This document shows, piece by piece, positions 18,460-27,724 of a DNA stretch of 64,000 nt (positions within the stretch are counted from its first letter, which is position 1; each line of letters begins with the position of its first letter). Origin of the DNA: Salinimonas marina (GTDB lineage: Bacteria > Pseudomonadota > Gammaproteobacteria > Enterobacterales > Alteromonadaceae). The notes beneath the pieces are model-generated. The model saw only the letters and a program-made list of their open reading frames with translations, ran no database searches and was not told the origin of the DNA. The stretch lies in NCBI RefSeq assembly GCF_015644725.1, contig NZ_CP064795.1:3532501-3596500 (forward strand), in the 5' to 3' direction. Both the position numbers and the translations under genes were made by a program.

Positions 18460-19748
18460 ATGAACGTACTTGTTATCGGCGGCGGTGGCCGCGAGCATGC
18501 GCTGGCCTGGAAAGCGGCGCAGTCTTCTTCCGTCAACACGGTATTTGTAGCGCCGGGTAATGCCGGCACCGCTCGCGAAGCGGGTCTGCAAAATGTTGAT
18601 ATTGACGCCACAAACATCGACGGGCTGCTTGAGTTTGCGCAACAAAATGAGGTTGCGCTTACCATTGTAGGTCCTGAAGCGCCGCTGGTAGCTGGTGTGG
18701 TAGATATTTTCGAAGCTGCCGGGCAGGCTATTTTTGGCCCCAGCCAGGCTGCAGCACAACTTGAAGGTTCAAAAGCCTTTACCAAAGATTTTCTGGCCCG
18801 GCACCACATTCCTACTGCGGCCTATGCAAAATTCACCGAGGTGGAGCCGGCCTTGGCCTATGTGCAGCAACAAGGCGCGCCGATAGTCATCAAAGCCGAT
18901 GGTCTGGCCGCCGGCAAAGGTGTCATCGTGGCCATGACCCAGGCTGAAGCCGAAGATGCTATTCGCGATATGCTGGCAGGTAATGCCTTTGGTGAAGCCG
19001 GCAGCCGGGTAGTGATTGAAGAGTTTCTGGAGGGCGAAGAAGCCTCATTTATTGTGATGGTGGATGGCCAGCATGTGTTGCCTTTTGCCACCAGCCAGGA
19101 TCATAAACGCGCGGCCAATGGCGATAAAGGCCCGAATACCGGTGGCATGGGGGCTTACTCTCCGGCGCCCGTGGTCACCCCGCAAATTCACCAGCGGGTC
19201 ATGGATGAGGTCATTCTGCCTACCGTCAAAGGGATGGCTGATGAAGGGCATCCGTATAAAGGTTTTTTGTATGCAGGCCTGATGATCACCGCCGAAGGTA
19301 CCCCCAAGGTCATTGAGTACAATTGCCGTTTTGGCGATCCTGAAACCCAGCCTATTATGCTGCGTCTGCAATCTGATTTGGTGGCATTGTGCCAGGCCGC
19401 CTGCGACGGTGCGCTGAATACCCAGAAGATTGAGTTTGATGAACGCGCCGCAGTAGGTGTGGTGCTGGCTGCCGGGGGTATCCGGGCAGCTATGTCAAAG
19501 GTCAGGTTATCAGCGGGCTGGAAGATGCTGCCGGGCAACCGGGCAAAGTGTTTCATGCCGGTACCGCAGAGCACCATGGCGATGTCGTCACCAGCGGCGG
19601 CCGCGTATTATGCGCCACCGCCCTGGGCAGCAATGTTACCGCTGCCCAGCAACAGGCCTATGAGCTGGTTAATCATATCCATTGGCAGGATGTGTACTTT
19701 CGCACCGATATTGCCCACCGGGCGATTCAGCGCGAAAGTCAGGCGTGA
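18460..19748 (+). CDS. purD: Phosphoribosylamine-glycine ligase (one frameshift)
   Basis: PurD is the ATP-grasp enzyme that joins glycine to phosphoribosylamine. It starts MNVLVIGGGGREHALAWK, and shows GPEAPLVAGVVD, IKADGLAAGKGVIV, GPNTGGMGAYSPAP and EYNCRFGDPETQ. The frame breaks in the G-run at 19474-19478; one added G continues into YPGSYVKGQVISGLEDA and KVFHAGT and ends at 19748, about 429 residues, matching E. coli PurD in length. Purine synthesis otherwise looks intact here, so a sequencing error is likely. Confidence 0.95.
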
Positions 19749-19763
19749 AAGCAAGCCTTAAGT

Positions 19764-19788
19764 GCGGTGTGAAAGCACCGCTTTTTTT
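19764..19788 (+). terminator. Terminator after purD
   Basis: GCGGTG and CACCGC form a 6-bp stem with a 6-base loop followed by seven T residues. Confidence 0.75.
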
Positions 19789-19914
19789 AACCGCTTTGCC
19801 GGCATGTTCTGACAAGATAGCCGCCTGTTTTACGTATTTTCGTCAGTGGCGCCGCTTGATTAATCTTGTCAGCCAGCTTATAACTAGTGTCCGGCTTCGA
19901 GTACACAACACCGT

Positions 19915-20817
19915 ATGTCTGTAAAACATCCTATTATTGCCATCACGGGTTCATCCGGTGCCGGCACCACTACGACCACCAATGCGATCCGGCATATTTT
20001 TCGTAATCTGAATGTCGATGCAGCCGTGGTCGGCGGTGATAGCTTTCACCGGTTTACCCGCCCCGAAATGGAAGTTGAAATTCGCAAAGCCCAGGAGCAA
20101 GGCCGGCACATCAGCTACTTTGGTCCCAAGGCGAACGATTTTGATCTACTGGAAACCCTGTTTCGCGAATACGGTCATACCGGGCAGGGCCAATACCGGC
20201 AGTATCTGCATACGTTTGATGAGGCGGTGCCATTTAACCAGATGCCGGGAACCTTTACGCCCTGGCAGGAGTTACCTCAAAGTACCGATCTGCTGTTTTA
20301 CGAAGGCCTCCATGGCGGGGTGAAAACCGAAGACAATGATGTGTCTCAGTTTGTCGATCTGTTGGTGGGAATGGTACCCATTGTGAATCTGGAATGGATT
20401 CAAAAGATTGTGCGGGACACCACTGATCGCGGACACTCTCGCGAAGCAGTAATGAGTAATATTGTGCGTGGTCTGGATGACTATTTTCATTATATTACAC
20501 CACAGTTTTCACGTACCCATGTAAACTTTCAGCGGGTACCCACCGTGGATACCTCAAACCCATTCAGTGCCCGGGAAATTCCCTCACAGGATGAAAGCTT
20601 TGTGGTAGTGCGTTTTCGCCGTGAGATGCGTAATGTGAATTTTCCTTACTTGTTGCAGATGATCGACGGCTCGTTCATGTCCCGCATCAACACCCTGGTG
20701 GTGCCGGGTGGCAAAATGGGACTGGCAATGGAATTGATTCTGACCCCGTTGATTGAAGAAATTCTGGACAAAAAACGTCGTGCCGGGCATCAGATGGACT
20801 GGATCAGTACCGATTAA
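19915..20817 (+). CDS. prkB: Phosphoribulokinase-like protein PrkB
   Basis: The 300-residue protein belongs to the phosphoribulokinase/uridine kinase family: P-loop GSSGAGTTTTT near residues 12-22, VVGGDSFHRF, FYEGLHGG, and a late RRAGHQMDW. It resembles the PrkB of heterotrophic gammaproteobacteria. No Rubisco or Calvin-cycle gene is seen here, so a role in carbon fixation is not implied; the true substrate of this clade is unknown. In E. coli prkB lies beside yheU, but here the yheU group is 33 kb away. Confidence 0.9.
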   Translation: MSVKHPIIAITGSSGAGTTTTTNAIRHIFRNLNVDAAVVGGDSFHRFTRPEMEVEIRKAQEQGRHISYFGPKANDFDLLETLFREYGHTGQGQYRQYLHTFDEAVPFNQMPGTFTPWQELPQSTDLLFYEGLHGGVKTEDNDVSQFVDLLVGMVPIVNLEWIQKIVRDTTDRGHSREAVMSNIVRGLDDYFHYITPQFSRTHVNFQRVPTVDTSNPFSAREIPSQDESFVVVRFRREMRNVNFPYLLQMIDGSFMSRINTLVVPGGKMGLAMELILTPLIEEILDKKRRAGHQMDWISTD

Positions 20818-21120
20818 ACCGTCGGATGTTGTTAGTGACCGGCCCATCTTCGGGGACTAACTAACGGCCAGGGGTTATCCCCCGTTAGCCACATTTGTCC
20901 CTAATCCGTGAAAACTTTGTCCTTGAAAACCTGGAGCCGTGAGTAGCCCAATACGCTGCTCCCTACTGCCGTATTTCACCCCATCGCTGCCGATACCAAA
21001 GCCCGGCCCGCGCCTGCTTACAAGCTTCTTTATTCCGCGAACTTGCCTTAAGGTAAATAATAAGATCAATACCTGGTCGCCAATATCTGCCGCGGCGACA
21101 AGCAGCGCGTGTCTGGATAT
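20818..21120. other. Intergenic region upstream of the repeat array
   Basis: No convincing gene. Both strands have frames open for 60-190 codons but their sequences are low in recognisable features and run into the repeat array. A possible hairpin with arms GTTAGT and ACTAAC lies just after prkB near 20831-20860. The sequence may be a decayed element, but no known family was recognised. Confidence 0.4.
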
Positions 21121-21445
21121 GCACTTGTATGGGCACCTACTCGCTTGGACAGTCACTTGTTTGGACACCCACTCGTTTGGACACACACTGTTATGGACCA
21201 CACTGTTATGGACAGTCACTTGTTTGAATATGTACTTGTATGGACACTCACTTGTATGGGCACCCACTCGCTTGGACAGTCACTGGTATCGGCTAGCAGT
21301 CACTTGTTTGGACACCCACTCGTTTGGACACACACTGTTATGGACCACACCGTTATGGACAGTCACTTGTTTGAATATGTACTTGTATGGACACTCACTT
21401 GTATGGGCACCCACTCGCTTGGACAGTCACTGGTATCGGCTAGCA
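21121..21445. repeat. Nested tandem repeat: 16-nt units in 147-nt super-units
   Basis: Two consecutive copies of a 147-base unit (about 21152-21298 and 21299-21445) differ at one base, T at 21204 against C at 21351. Each copy is built from nine smaller units: seven of 16 bases, one of 15 and one of 20, with a loose consensus YACTYGTWTGGACAC. Two further 16-base units at 21121-21152 match units 7 and 8 of the super-unit with two differences, so they are the tail of an older copy. The period is not a multiple of three, which argues against a protein repeat. Function unknown. Confidence 0.9.
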
Positions 21446-21732
21446 CCACAGGTTTCAGCAAACCTGATAGCCATCGTTTCCAGCGCCAGAGAACAGGCTC
21501 TGACCATTAGCACTTGAGATAAGTTAGACGCGCGGTAAATAAAGACTGGTAGCACAGTGTGATGGGGCACGCTATGGCATGATGCGGCACATCACCCCAT
21601 AGGTACAGCGCACCGTTGGCGATGTAACTGACTGACATTATTTGTAACATTCCTGTGCCGCGACATGGTGCTTAAATATTGGAGCCTCGACGGTTTGTGG
21701 TTATAGTGAAAGAAAAAAGCGAGTACGTCACT
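21446..21732. other. Leader region between the repeat array and ompR
   Basis: About 290 bases without a gene. The ompR promoter should lie here; AT-rich TTGTAACATT near 21639 and TTAAATATT near 21671 are the best promoter-like patches, but their spacing is too wide to pair with confidence. Confidence 0.4.
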
Positions 21733-22457
21733 ATGGGTCACGAAACATCGAAAATTTTGGTTGTTGATGATGATATGCGCCTGCGAGCTCTGTTAGAGCG
21801 GTATCTGGTAGAACAAGGCTATCAGGTGCGCAGCGCGGGCAATGCTGATCAGATGGACCGCTTGTTAGAACGTGAAAACTTTCATCTGATGGTACTGGAT
21901 TTGATGTTACCCGGTGAAGACGGCCTTTCGATTTGCCGGCGTCTGCGGCAGTCACAAAATGATATGCCCATCATTATGCTGACCGCCAAAGGCGACGAGG
22001 TAGATCGTATTATCGGACTGGAAATGGGCGCCGATGATTATCTGCCCAAGCCTTTTAACCCACGAGAATTACTGGCCCGCACCAAAGCGGTGCTGCGCCG
22101 CAAAATTGCCGATGCGCCCGGTGCACCCAGCCGGGGCGAACAAATTGTCGAATTTGGAAGTTACACCCTGAACCTGGCGACCCGCGAAATGTCAGATGCA
22201 GGCAAACCACTGTCGCTCACCAGCGGCGAATTTGCGGTGTTGAAGTCACTGGTGACCCACCCCGGGAACCGCTATCACGAGACAAGCTGATGAATCTGGC
22301 CCGCGGGCGCGATTACAGTGCACTGGAGCGCAGTATTGATGTGCAGGTCTCACGTTTGCGCCGCATGCTGGAAAAAGATCCGGCCGCGCCGCGCTATATC
22401 CAAACGGTATGGGGCTTAGGGTACGTATTTGTACCCGACGGCGAAGCCCAGACCTGA
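21733..22457 (+). CDS. ompR: Osmolarity response regulator OmpR (one frameshift)
   Basis: OmpR is the DNA-binding response regulator partnered by EnvZ. The receiver domain has KILVVDDDMRLRALLERYL, the phospho-acceptor Asp in VLDLMLPGEDGLS, and GADDYLPKPFNPRELLAR. The C-terminal winged helix is split by a frameshift at the C-run 22260-22263. One added C joins LVTHP to REPLSRDKLMNLARGRDY and continues to a stop at 22455-22457, about 241 residues in all, the normal OmpR length. The ATG at 21733 is chosen; a GTG at 21706 is possible. envZ begins 19 bases after the repaired stop. Confidence 0.95.
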
Positions 22458-22476
22458 TCGGCAGAATAGCTGACGT

Positions 22477-23796
22477 ATGCGAATCTTACCCAAAAGTGCG
22501 TTTGGACAAACCGTATTATTAATTGGTTTGCTGTTACTGATAAACCAGGTGGTCTCGTATTTATCAGTTACTTATTATTTTATCCGGCCCACCTCGGCGC
22601 AGATTAACAGCCTGCTGGCGACTCAGGTGCAAAGCATGCTGGCCCAGGATATTCTGCAAAGCCCGGTGAGCGAACGCCGTGCCTATACCGAGACCACTGG
22701 TATCAGTGTGTTCAATACTGAGCAGGCCATGCAAAGAGGCCTGGTGCAGACCACCGGTTACCAGTTTATGTCTAATCAGGTGTCAGCGCAGCTGGCGCAA
22801 AAGGTCGAGGTGCGTATCAGCACCCCTGCGCCAGAGCAAAACAGTAAGCGGCCCTACCTGGTATGGATATCTTTGAGCAGTCACCCGGATACCTGGATCA
22901 GCATTCCTTTGTCAGGCTGGGCCGAGGCAAACATTTCGCCACTGACAGTTTATCTGATGGTGATTGGTAGCTTAAGTGTACTTGGCGGCTGGTTGTTTGT
23001 CCGGCGACTGAACCGGCCGCTGCATGCGCTGCAAAGCGCGGCCTTGCAGGTAGGCAAAGGCCAGACTCCGGCCCCGCTCAAAGAACAGGGCAGTACCGAG
23101 CTGATTGAAGTGACCCGGGCCTTTAACCGGATGAATCAGGGGATTGCACAACTTGAACATGATCGCACTTTGATGACCGCGGGGATTTCTCATGACCTGC
23201 GCACGCCCCTCACTCGCATCCGGCTGGCTACCGAGATGCTGCCACCAGAAAGCGACTGGGTGCGCGAAGGTATTGTGCACGATATTGAAGACATGAATGC
23301 CATTATCGACCAGTTTATTGATTATGCGCGCATGGATACCGTGGGCCAGCAGGAACTGACTGATCTGAACCAGCTGATTGCGGAGCAGGCCCAGGTGCGA
23401 CATATCGAAGAGACCCATCAGATTGAGCTCAAACTTACCCCGCTACCCCAAATCCCCCTGGGGCGGGTGGCCATTAAACGGGTGCTGGATAATCTGATAG
23501 AAAACGCATTTCGATATGGCAGCGACAAAATTACCGTGACCAGTTTTTTTGACCAGAAACACAAACGGATATTTTGTAAGGTGCGAGATTTTGGCCCGGG
23601 TATCCCTGAAGCCGCGCTAGCGAATATGTTTCAGCCATTTACCCAGGCCGACACCGCGCGAGGAAGTCTCGGTTCGGGCCTGGGCCTGGCCATCACCCGT
23701 CGTATTATAAATAGTCACAATGGGGAAATAAGCTTGCGCAACCACCCGCAACAAGGTCTTATTGCCGAATTCTGGTTGCCCGCCCTATTCAGCTGA
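22477..23796 (+). CDS. envZ: Osmosensor histidine kinase EnvZ
   Basis: The 439-residue protein has an N-terminal membrane segment (about 12-34), a periplasmic domain of about 120 residues, a second membrane segment near 157-176, a HAMP domain, a phosphoacceptor box with H239 in [12 protein letters not shown], and an ATPase domain with [10 protein letters not shown] (N box), DFGPGIP (G1) and GSGLGLAI (G2). Directly downstream of ompR, so it is EnvZ. A terminator follows. Confidence 0.96.
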   Translation: MRILPKSAFGQTVLLIGLLLLINQVVSYLSVTYYFIRPTSAQINSLLATQVQSMLAQDILQSPVSERRAYTETTGISVFNTEQAMQRGLVQTTGYQFMSNQVSAQLAQKVEVRISTPAPEQNSKRPYLVWISLSSHPDTWISIPLSGWAEANISPLTVYLMVIGSLSVLGGWLFVRRLNRPLHALQSAALQVGKGQTPAPLKEQGSTELIEVTRAFNRMNQGIAQLEHDRTLMTAGISHDLRTPLTRIRLATEMLPPESDWVREGIVHDIEDMNAIIDQFIDYARMDTVGQQELTDLNQLIAEQAQVRHIEETHQIELKLTPLPQIPLGRVAIKRVLDNLIENAFRYGSDKITVTSFFDQKHKRIFCKVRDFGPGIPEAALANMFQPFTQADTARGSLGSGLGLAITRRIINSHNGEISLRNHPQQGLIAEFWLPALFS

Positions 23797-23799
23797 CTC

Positions 23800-23834
23800 A
23801 ACCACATTGACCAGCATGCCGGGGTGGTTTTTTC
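23800..23834 (+). terminator. Terminator after envZ
   Basis: AACCAC and GTGGTT pair, with GC bases extending the loop region, followed directly by a run of T. Confidence 0.6.
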
Positions 23835-23876
23835 TATACTGTTAACCACAGCCCTTCGCTGGTTTAAGGATTTATT

Positions 23877-25385
23877 ATGCGAACACTTATCTTATCTGTT
23901 TTACTGGGCTGGAGCGCCATTGTACTCGCCCAGCCGGTGTTAACCGGCGAACACTGGGCCACCGAACGTATCGACAACCATTTAACCCGCAGTGTCAAAA
24001 ATGGCTTTTCAGGGGCAGTGATGGTGGTGAACGATGATCGTATTTTGCTGAAAAAAGGCTACGGCCAGGCCGAACACAATACACCGTCCCCCATCACCAC
24101 CGCGACCTTGTTCGATATTGGCTCGGTGACCAAACAATTTACGGCAGCCCTGATTATTAAACTGCAAAGCGCAGAAAAATTAAGCGTGCAGGATACTCTG
24201 GCCCGTTATTTCCCCAAGGTTCCCGCCGATAAACAGGGTATTACCCTACACCAGCTGCTTACCCACACCTCGGGGCTACCCGGCGGTATCGGTCTGGGGG
24301 ATTTTGATAACGTTAGCACCCAGGAATTTTTCGATCAGCTGTTTAGCACCGAGCTGCTGGATACCCCCGGTGAACAGTTTCACTATTCCAATGTGGGCTA
24401 CAGTGTGCTGGCCCGGGTGGCAGAGCTGGCCAGCGGACAATCCTATGAAGCGGCATTACGCCACCATCTTTTAGATCCCGCCAGCATGCAGTATACCGGT
24501 TATTTGCAGCTGGACACGCACCAACAACAGGTTGCCCCCGGCTATAAGGCCGGGGTGTTGCGCACCCTGCCGAATCTGGCGCGCTATCGGCAGGACGGCG
24601 AGGTGAGCTGGGCGCTCAAAGGTAATGGGGGGTTAATCTCATCAGTGGATGATATGTACCGGTGGTATCAGGCTTTGCAGCAACAAACCATTATCAGTGC
24701 GTCAGAATGGGCCCAACTAAGCCATCCTCATGTGCTGGCCAATGCAAAGTATAAAGAACACTATGGGTACGGCTGGTCATTGTACCCGGCCCCAGGTGGC
24801 GGCCGGCTAATCACTCACAATGGTTCGGACGGCGTGTTTTATTTTGACTTTCGCTGGCAGCCTGAACAGCAGCAGGTCATTATTTTTGCCTCCAACGCCC
24901 TGATGCGCCCCACCCCGGCCATCAGCGAAGATATTGAACTGATGCTGGCCGATGACACTTACAACCCTCCGGAATTCGCCCCCGGGCCAGTGACGCAGGT
25001 ACTACGCTTTGCCCTGAATTACCGACTGTCAGAGACCAGTCTGTCACAGGCCTTAACCAAAAACTTTGCCGAGGCGCTTACCGAGCCGGTCGTATTGAAC
25101 CGGGCTGGCCTGGCGTTGCTTGAAGCGGGTTACCATAAAAAAGCGATTGCGCTGCTGCAGCTTAACACCCGACAGTTTCCCGATGATGGCAATTTATGGG
25201 ACAGCCTGGGTGAAGCCCAGCTCACCAGCAATCAGTTGCAGGCCGCTAAACAGAGCTTTGCCAGAGCCCTGGCACTGGCGCCGGATAAACACTGTTACTG
25301 GTGTGCTAATGCGCGTAAAAAGCTGGAACATATAAAGTTACGCCAAAAAGCCGCTATTTCGGTCTCGTCAGTCAGTGCCGGTTAA
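23877..25385 (+). CDS. Serine beta-lactamase-like hydrolase with TPR-like C-terminus
   Basis: The 502-residue protein has a signal peptide (LILSVLLGWSAIVLAQ) and a class C beta-lactamase/esterase-type domain: SVTK (Ser83, Lys86), HYSNVGYS as the YxN motif and HNGSDG as the third motif. After about residue 370 a segment rich in Leu/Ala helices (LLQLNTRQFPDDGNLWDSLGEAQ) resembles one or two tetratricopeptide repeats. Such proteins are periplasmic esterases, peptidases or peptidoglycan-active enzymes; being a true beta-lactamase is unlikely. Its stop overlaps the converging LysR gene by 18 bases. Confidence 0.85.
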   Translation: MRTLILSVLLGWSAIVLAQPVLTGEHWATERIDNHLTRSVKNGFSGAVMVVNDDRILLKKGYGQAEHNTPSPITTATLFDIGSVTKQFTAALIIKLQSAEKLSVQDTLARYFPKVPADKQGITLHQLLTHTSGLPGGIGLGDFDNVSTQEFFDQLFSTELLDTPGEQFHYSNVGYSVLARVAELASGQSYEAALRHHLLDPASMQYTGYLQLDTHQQQVAPGYKAGVLRTLPNLARYRQDGEVSWALKGNGGLISSVDDMYRWYQALQQQTIISASEWAQLSHPHVLANAKYKEHYGYGWSLYPAPGGGRLITHNGSDGVFYFDFRWQPEQQQVIIFASNALMRPTPAISEDIELMLADDTYNPPEFAPGPVTQVLRFALNYRLSETSLSQALTKNFAEALTEPVVLNRAGLALLEAGYHKKAIALLQLNTRQFPDDGNLWDSLGEAQLTSNQLQAAKQSFARALALAPDKHCYWCANARKKLEHIKLRQKAAISVSSVSAG

Positions 25386-26273
25386 ATAATTAATATTCGC
25401 AAAGGCCATAATGACATCTTTGGCAAAGGCGATGCGTGGATGACGCAACGCCCCTTTTTTCCACACCAGGTACACATTATTCTGTGGACCGGGCTCGCCC
25501 AGCTGTATCAGTTCACCCGCTTTTATGGCGCCTTTACACAAATAGTCCGGTAGCACGGTATAGCCGATACCCGAGCGCACAATTGATGCGATCGCGCGAA
25601 TATCGGGGCATATAGCCGCCACCGGCGACCGACAGGTGGCATCAAATACCGCATGAAAATACTGTCGTATGAGCGGCAGCTGTTCATCGTAGGCCACCGC
25701 CTTGTACTGGTTCAGCAACTCAGCGCTGATCGGCTGACCTTTCAGCTCACGCCCCTGCACCCGATTCATCACCAGCAATAACGACTCTTTATCCAGCACC
25801 TGCCATTCATAGCGGCCGGCGTCCGGTACCGAAGCGGTGATCGCCAGCTCCGCGGTCTGATTTTCAAGCAGTGTATAGGTATTGTTTTTGTTGCCGGTAT
25901 GAAGCACCAGGTTGACCTGTTCAGCCTGCAGTAAATTTGCCAATTGCGGACCCGCCACAAAGCTCAGGTACTCAGCAGGCCCCGCCAGATTTAAAGTGCC
26001 AAATACCGTGGCGGCCCGACTGCGTATCGACGCAATTTTTTGTTCAAGAATATCGATGTGTGAGGACACCTGTAGGGCCAGATCATGGGCAACGCTGGTC
26101 GGTTCCACCCCCCTGGCTTTACGAACAAACAATTCTTTGCCAATCACGGTCTCCATAATCTGGATGTGTGAGGAGACGGCAGGCTGGGACATTTGCAGAT
26201 TGGCCGCGGCCCGGGTGATGTTGCCGCTACGATAAACTTCAACAAAGGTTTTTAACTGGGTGAGATGCGACAT
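25368..26273 (-). CDS. LysR family transcriptional regulator
   Basis: The 301-residue protein opens with a typical LysR winged helix-turn-helix (LKTFVEVYRSGNITRAAANL, then QPAVSSHIQIME) and has a C-terminal effector-binding domain with LNLAGPAEYL and LPDYLCKGAI. It is transcribed away from the yqhD-type alcohol dehydrogenase gene, 220 bases away, and so is the likely regulator of that gene (inference). In E. coli yqhD is controlled by the AraC-type YqhC instead. Its 3' end overlaps the serine hydrolase gene. Confidence 0.92.
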   Translation of the reverse strand: MSHLTQLKTFVEVYRSGNITRAAANLQMSQPAVSSHIQIMETVIGKELFVRKARGVEPTSVAHDLALQVSSHIDILEQKIASIRSRAATVFGTLNLAGPAEYLSFVAGPQLANLLQAEQVNLVLHTGNKNNTYTLLENQTAELAITASVPDAGRYEWQVLDKESLLLVMNRVQGRELKGQPISAELLNQYKAVAYDEQLPLIRQYFHAVFDATCRSPVAAICPDIRAIASIVRSGIGYTVLPDYLCKGAIKAGELIQLGEPGPQNNVYLVWKKGALRHPRIAFAKDVIMAFANINYLTGTD

Positions 26274-26494
26274 AGCGTAGACCCATCAGAATATTTATGG
26301 CTCCGTGCAATTTATCTGACTTCTGCTTATCACGCAATATCGCTAGGATGCGCTCACTACATGGCTGCGGGTTGGCTACCCCTCTTTTGATCAGAGGCTT
26401 AGACCACCCTGGACCCGTCGAATCGATGCGGGCCGGTCCCTCTATCGTCAGGTCTTAGCAGGCATAGCAATTATAATTTAAGGAGCACGACCCT
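26274..26494. promoter_or_regulatory. Divergent control region between the LysR gene and yqhD-like gene
   Basis: This 221-base region should hold promoters for both genes. It contains an inverted repeat CCTCT-N7-AGAGG at 26381-26397 and an AAGGAG ribosome site at 26480-26485 for the GTG start. No exact LysR T-N11-A box with strong dyad symmetry was picked out. Confidence 0.45.
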
Positions 26495-27649
26495 GTGTTG
26501 AATTTTACCTTTAAAAACCGAACTGAAATTTTGTTTGGCGAAGGCCAGATCCAGGAAGTGGCCAGCCGGCTGCCAGAAAATGCCAGGGTGCTGTTTTTAT
26601 ACGGCGGCGGCTCCATTAAGAAAAACGGCATTTTTGATGATGTGAGCGCGGTATTACAGAGCGCCACGGTGACAGAGTTTGCAGGGGTAGAGCCCAATCC
26701 TGAGTATGAAACCCTGATGCAGGCGGTGCAGGTGTCCCGTGACAACCAGGTTAACTTTATTCTGGCGGTAGGCGGTGGCAGTGTTATTGATGGCGCAAAA
26801 TTTATTGCTGCGGCGGTCAATTTTGATGGCAACCCCTGGGATATCCTGGTCAGTGGCGCAGAGTTTTCGGAAACCCTGCCTATTGGCGCAGTACTGACCC
26901 TGCCTGCTACCGGCTCAGAAAGTAACGGCAATTCCGTGGTAAATCGGAGGGAAACCGCCCAAAAGCGGGCATTTGGCTCTGACTCAGTGCAGCCGATGTT
27001 TGCGGTTCTTGATCCCACGTACACTTTCTCATTACCCCCGCGACAGGTTTCCAACGGGGTGATCGATGCCTTTGTACATGTTATCGAGCAATATCTGACC
27101 TATCCGGTAAACGCCCCCCTCCAGGATCGGTTTGCCGAAGGGATTTTACACACGCTGCTCACCGAAGGCCCCAAAGCCTTAAGTACGCCGCAGGATTACG
27201 ATGTGCGGGCCAATGTGATGTGGTCTGCCACCATGGCATTGAATGGTTTAATTGGCAAAGGGGTGCCCCAGGACTGGGCGACTCACATGATCGGCCACGA
27301 GCTCACTGCGCTGTACAACCTGGATCATGCCCAAACCCTGGCCATTGTGTTGCCGTCTTTGATGTTTGTTCAACGTGAACAGAAAAAAACAAAAATTCTG
27401 CAGCTGGGCGAGCGGGTATTCGGCATCACCGGCGAAGACGAAGGTCGCTGTCTTGATTTGACCATCAAAGCGGTACAGGACTTTTTTGAAGCTATGCAGG
27501 TGCAAACCCGCCTGGCCGATTATCAGATTGAGAAACGCAGTATTGACGACATTGTCGCCAACCTTGAGAAAAACGGCATGACCGCCCTGGGCGAACATGG
27601 CGACATCGATTTAGCCAAAGCCCGCCAGATTCTGAATCTGGCGGCGTAA
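26495..27649 (+). CDS. yqhD: NADPH-dependent iron-containing alcohol dehydrogenase, YqhD type
   Basis: The 384-residue protein follows E. coli YqhD along its length: YGGGSIKKNG, EPNPEYETLM, LAVGGGSVIDGAKFIAAA, TLPATGSESN, DAFVHVIEQYL, WATHMIGHELTALYNLDHAQTLAIVLP. The His residues in the last segment bind the metal. YqhD reduces a broad range of aldehydes, including those from lipid peroxidation. The GTG at 26495 is chosen from the AAGGAG site 9 bases upstream. An OYE-family reductase follows 75 bases downstream, so the pair may form an electrophile-detoxification unit (inference). Confidence 0.95.
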   Translation: MLNFTFKNRTEILFGEGQIQEVASRLPENARVLFLYGGGSIKKNGIFDDVSAVLQSATVTEFAGVEPNPEYETLMQAVQVSRDNQVNFILAVGGGSVIDGAKFIAAAVNFDGNPWDILVSGAEFSETLPIGAVLTLPATGSESNGNSVVNRRETAQKRAFGSDSVQPMFAVLDPTYTFSLPPRQVSNGVIDAFVHVIEQYLTYPVNAPLQDRFAEGILHTLLTEGPKALSTPQDYDVRANVMWSATMALNGLIGKGVPQDWATHMIGHELTALYNLDHAQTLAIVLPSLMFVQREQKKTKILQLGERVFGITGEDEGRCLDLTIKAVQDFFEAMQVQTRLADYQIEKRSIDDIVANLEKNGMTALGEHGDIDLAKARQILNLAA

Positions 27650-27724
27650 TTCTTATCGCCGGCCGCAAGCCCCCTGTGTTTGCCAGCACCGGCGATAACC
27701 TTATTTTTTGAAGGAGTTATCTTC

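Noticed and set aside
19915..20817. Calvin-cycle phosphoribulokinase implying CO2 fixation
   Set aside because: No Rubisco genes are nearby and the protein resembles PrkB of heterotrophs.
21121..21445. CRISPR array
   Set aside because: The units follow each other without unique spacers, are only 16 bases long, and the long period is a near-exact duplication.
20875..21517. Long open frames on both strands across the repeat region as a repeat protein
   Set aside because: The unit length is not a multiple of three, the frames have no start signals or known domains, and both strands are open at once, as expected for a repeat lacking stop codons.
23877..25385. True beta-lactamase resistance gene
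   Set aside because: Length, signal and TPR-like tail fit the wide esterase/peptidase group better, and no typical class C sequence outside the three motifs was seen.
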